IMG/VR virus record: IMGVR_UViG_3300035122_000028
Location: 1-33,054 of that record
Reading direction: 5' to 3' (one strand)
DNA length: 33,054 nucleotides
Origin: a virus
The first letter of the stretch is position 1, and each line of letters begins with the position of its first letter. The position numbers and the translations under genes were made by a program. Below the pieces are notes generated by a model that ran no database searches, had not been told where the DNA came from, and saw nothing but the letters and a program-made list of their open reading frames with translations. Of the stretch, positions 31,297 through 33,054 are shown piece after piece.

Positions 31297-31498
31297 ATTC
31301 ATATAAATACAGAGGTCTGCGCCAGTCTCTATATCTCGACCATTTCCAAAACAGAGTCCATACACCATTTGGTTCTTCTCGATATAGACATTTGCGGCAA
31401 TCGTATATCCCATTACCTATATCTGTTTCGGTATCTAATCCGAGGCTCTTATAGTCACATATCCCCCCACATAATGGACATTCTCGATTCTCATTCAT
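31295..31498 (-). CDS. Small zinc-ribbon-like protein, 67 aa
   Basis: The product carries CPLCGGIC near its start and CRKC further on (DCRKCLYREE), a four-cysteine pattern likely to hold one zinc. The C-terminal part is rich in Trp, Arg and Tyr. Such small proteins are common in early phage regions and may bind nucleic acid. It overlaps its upstream neighbour by eight bases. Confidence 0.6.
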   Translation of the reverse strand: MNENRECPLCGGICDYKSLGLDTETDIGNGIYDCRKCLYREEPNGVWTLFWKWSRYRDWRRPLYLYE

Positions 31499-31685
31499 GG
31501 TGCTTATCCCGACTAATTTCTTGATACTTTTCTAGAGCTTCCTCGAATGCTTCAAGCTCGTATCGCATTGCTTGTGGCGCTGCCCAGTACTTGTTGGGAT
31601 ACCCGATTTTTGCTGCTTCATCCATACATAAATCTTTCTGATCCGCAATGCGTTGCATTAACCACTGCTCGTATTTATCAGGCAT
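31491..31685 (-). CDS. Unknown small helical protein, 64 aa
   Basis: The product begins MPDKYEQWLMQRIADQKD and is helical, acidic and without motif. The chosen ATG at 31685 has GAGGAAGGAAA before it. A GTG start at 31712 would turn that ribosome binding site into coding sequence and is less likely. The end overlaps the zinc-ribbon gene. Confidence 0.55.
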   Translation of the reverse strand: MPDKYEQWLMQRIADQKDLCMDEAAKIGYPNKYWAAPQAMRYELEAFEEALEKYQEISRDKHHE

Positions 31686-31752
31686 CGAAATTAGTTTCCT
31701 TCCTCGTTTCACTCGTCAGCGCGATAAGCACCATTACCCCGTAGTGATGGCA

Positions 31753-31881
31753 TCAATCCGCCAGATAGCGGTCGATCTTCCGCTCCAGCCGCGTGACCCA
31801 GGAGACGCCCCAGCGCACACGCAACCAGTGCAACAGATCGCTAATACGGGCCAGGAGGATATGTGCGATGAGGATGTGCAT
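31753..31881 (-). CDS. Very small protein, 42 aa, possible membrane-associated helix
   Basis: An ORF of 43 codons starts with an ATG that shares its A with the stop of the upstream gene (TGATG) and ends with TGA. It begins with a hydrophobic stretch MHILIAHILLARI, followed by a Trp- and Arg-rich helix (LLHWLRVRWGVSWVTRLERK). The overlap with a real upstream gene, as at its neighbours, argues that it is translated. Confidence 0.55.
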   Translation of the reverse strand: MHILIAHILLARISDLLHWLRVRWGVSWVTRLERKIDRYLAD

Positions 31882-32135
31882 CAGTCGGTCGCCTCGCTAT
31901 CGGAATCACCGGGACTATATTTATAGGTGATGACAGTATCTTCTCTGGGGTTGCTTAGATGTACTGTGTCAGTAGAGTCCAAGAATGCCCCTTCCTCAGT
32001 ACGAGCAAGCAACTCATAAAACCGGTCTTGCCAGTAATCTCGCCCGGCCCTTGCGCCGTCGATGTGTCCCTGCATATTGATGATTTGCTGCTGTAGATCG
32101 CATATGCGTTTCTTGAGTTTCTTCTTGCTTGCCAT
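31881..32135 (-). CDS. Small coiled-coil protein, 84 aa
   Basis: The product starts with a Lys-rich helix MASKKKLKKRICDLQQQIINMQ, which looks like a short coiled coil, followed by a loop and an acidic tail. Proteins of this size and pattern are frequent in phage early regions without known role. The start shares an A with the stop of the upstream gene (TGATG). Confidence 0.55.
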   Translation of the reverse strand: MASKKKLKKRICDLQQQIINMQGHIDGARAGRDYWQDRFYELLARTEEGAFLDSTDTVHLSNPREDTVITYKYSPGDSDSEATD

Positions 32136-32434
32136 CAGTCGGTCTCCTCGTTTTCATCGTCCGGGGTGGGGGCAAACCATAGCAGCCCGATCAATTTCTC
32201 ATCACATTTCGATGGGGTGTTCAATGCGAGTCTTGCTTTCATTCGGCGGGCTGGTCCACCATTTTCAATCACCACTGCATATCCCCTATTGATCTGAATA
32301 GCAATCAATGACCAATCGGGGATACCATCCACTCCGATTTTACAATGGGTGTATTCAGCTAACAGTGCTAACAACCCCTCCGCCCCGTAGTGTTCCGCGA
32401 TCCAAATAGAATCAACTTCTTGGCTTTTTCTCAT
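32135..32434 (-). CDS. Unknown small protein, 99 aa
   Basis: The product is mixed alpha/beta with a helical start (WIAEHYGAEGLLALLAEYTHCKI) and an Arg-rich middle. No motif. A strong ribosome binding site (GGGAGGT) lies before the ATG, so this is probably an entry point of the run down to 31753. Confidence 0.55.
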   Translation of the reverse strand: MRKSQEVDSIWIAEHYGAEGLLALLAEYTHCKIGVDGIPDWSLIAIQINRGYAVVIENGGPARRMKARLALNTPSKCDEKLIGLLWFAPTPDDENEETD

Positions 32435-32472
32435 ATTCTACCTCCCAGCATATAAGCGCCGCTAAACGATGG

Positions 32473-32652
32473 TTATTTCTCTTCGTCTGGTTTTACTATC
32501 CGTCGCTGGCACCGGCACATCTCGCATTCCCACACTTCGAGAATTCCAGTCTCTTTGCCATTCAGGGTATGATAGTGTTTCCATCCTATGCGGTGTTGGG
32601 TATGCCAGGGAGCTTTACATCTTGGACACTTCCCAATACGCTGCTCATTCAT
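32473..32652 (-). CDS. Small zinc-ribbon-like protein, 59 aa
   Basis: The product carries CPRC (near 9-12) and later CEMCRC, with a His- and Trp-rich middle, so it probably holds a zinc ion. The start at 32652 is chosen because it follows a purine-rich run and overlaps the next upstream gene by eight bases. A start at 32712 would add 20 residues translated over that gene. Confidence 0.55.
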   Translation of the reverse strand: MNEQRIGKCPRCKAPWHTQHRIGWKHYHTLNGKETGILEVWECEMCRCQRRIVKPDEEK

Positions 32653-32878
32653 CCTGCTGCTCTCCTTCCTGGTCGTCCATGACTTGCCGGGTAATCTCTT
32701 CGATATTCCCACCCGATTCTCCGTACTCTATCGCCCGCTCTGCAAGATCACAAATGGTTTGTATGAGTAGCGGATAGGGATGTGTGGAGCGTGTAGGCAG
32801 ATCGCGAATGGTACGTAAATCGGCTAATACCCATGAGAGCCGATGTGCAAGTAGGGCATTCTGTATTTTATCTTTCAT
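32645..32878 (-). CDS. Unknown helical protein, 77 aa
   Basis: The product begins MKDKIQNALLAHRLSWVLADLR and is helical, with an acidic end (DDQEGEQQDE). No family is recognised. The ATG at 32878 has GAGAGGCGTAGG before it; an in-frame ATG at 32938 lies in the coding part of the upstream nuclease and is unlikely. Confidence 0.55.
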   Translation of the reverse strand: MKDKIQNALLAHRLSWVLADLRTIRDLPTRSTHPYPLLIQTICDLAERAIEYGESGGNIEEITRQVMDDQEGEQQDE

Positions 32879-32894
32879 CCTACGCCTCTCTTCC

Positions 32895-33054
32895 CTATGC
32901 CTGTACCAGCCGCAACTCCAGACCATACCGGGATTCAAACAATTTGCGCTTGATCCGAAAGACCGGCGTTTGATAGCCTTTCACATCCTCAACAATGGTT
33001 TCCCCGGTGGCCTGATCCACATATGCGAAGTCAGCAATGTAATAAATCGGACGT
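32895..33054 (-). CDS. DUF1064-type phage nuclease, C-terminal fragment (cut by the window edge)
   Basis: Only the last 52 codons are seen. They read IYYIADFAYVD, then IVEDVKGYQTPVFRIKRKLFES and a short end. This matches from memory the core of DUF1064 (PF06356), phage nucleases of the PD-(D/E)xK fold. In the fragment D8 and the pair D23-x-K25 are the likely catalytic residues. These enzymes are usually coded in phage DNA-processing regions. The start lies beyond 33054. The gap of 16 bases to the next gene contains its ribosome binding site. Confidence 0.75.
   Translation of the reverse strand, partial: RPIYYIADFAYVDQATGETIVEDVKGYQTPVFRIKRKLFESRYGLELRLVQA

Overview
The window is the virion-structure half of a tailed double-stranded DNA phage or prophage (class Caudoviricetes), probably a siphovirus. 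It holds a complete head-to-tail gene order: small and large terminase, portal, prohead protease, scaffold, major capsid protein, head-tail connector proteins, tail tube, a frameshifted tail chaperone pair, a short tape measure, tail tip proteins and fibres. No sheath gene was seen. No integrase, tRNA, CRISPR array or insertion sequence was recognised. The host cannot be read directly. A lipoprotein with a Thr-Pro-rich linker straight after its lipobox resembles lipoproteins common in Chloroflexota, which is a weak clue to the host.

Layout. 1-308 is a leader with an extended -10 promoter box at the left edge and at most one doubtful small ORF. 309-9460 (+) is a CmoA-like methyltransferase followed by the packaging and capsid genes. 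9461-9555 carries an overlapping terminator and promoter. 9556-17150 (+) is an accessory cassette placed directly behind the capsid gene: several glycosyltransferases (one a GT-A/GT-B fusion), two different sulfotransferases, two paralogous methyltransferases and small membrane or unknown proteins. 17143-29673 (+) holds small genes, then the connector, tail and probable lysis-membrane genes. 29701-30461 (-) is a three-gene operon fired from a strong promoter at 30498-30526. 30544-31269 (+) is an isolated lipoprotein. 31295-33054 (-) is a tight cluster of small early-type genes, with the end of a DUF1064-type nuclease at the right edge.

How the parts work together. Almost every junction on the plus strand is an ATGA, GTGA, TAATG or TGATG overlap, so the structural genes look translationally coupled. 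Three promoters share the 8-mer TATGCTAT, and two of them carry dyads, which suggests one common control system. The most unusual part is the cassette at 9556-17150. It has the genes expected for building a methylated and sulfated glycan and sits under its own promoter next to the capsid gene. The inference is that the phage decorates its own virion or remodels the host surface with a sulfated sugar. A canonical A AAA AAC slippery site at 20715-20721 joins the two tail chaperone frames.
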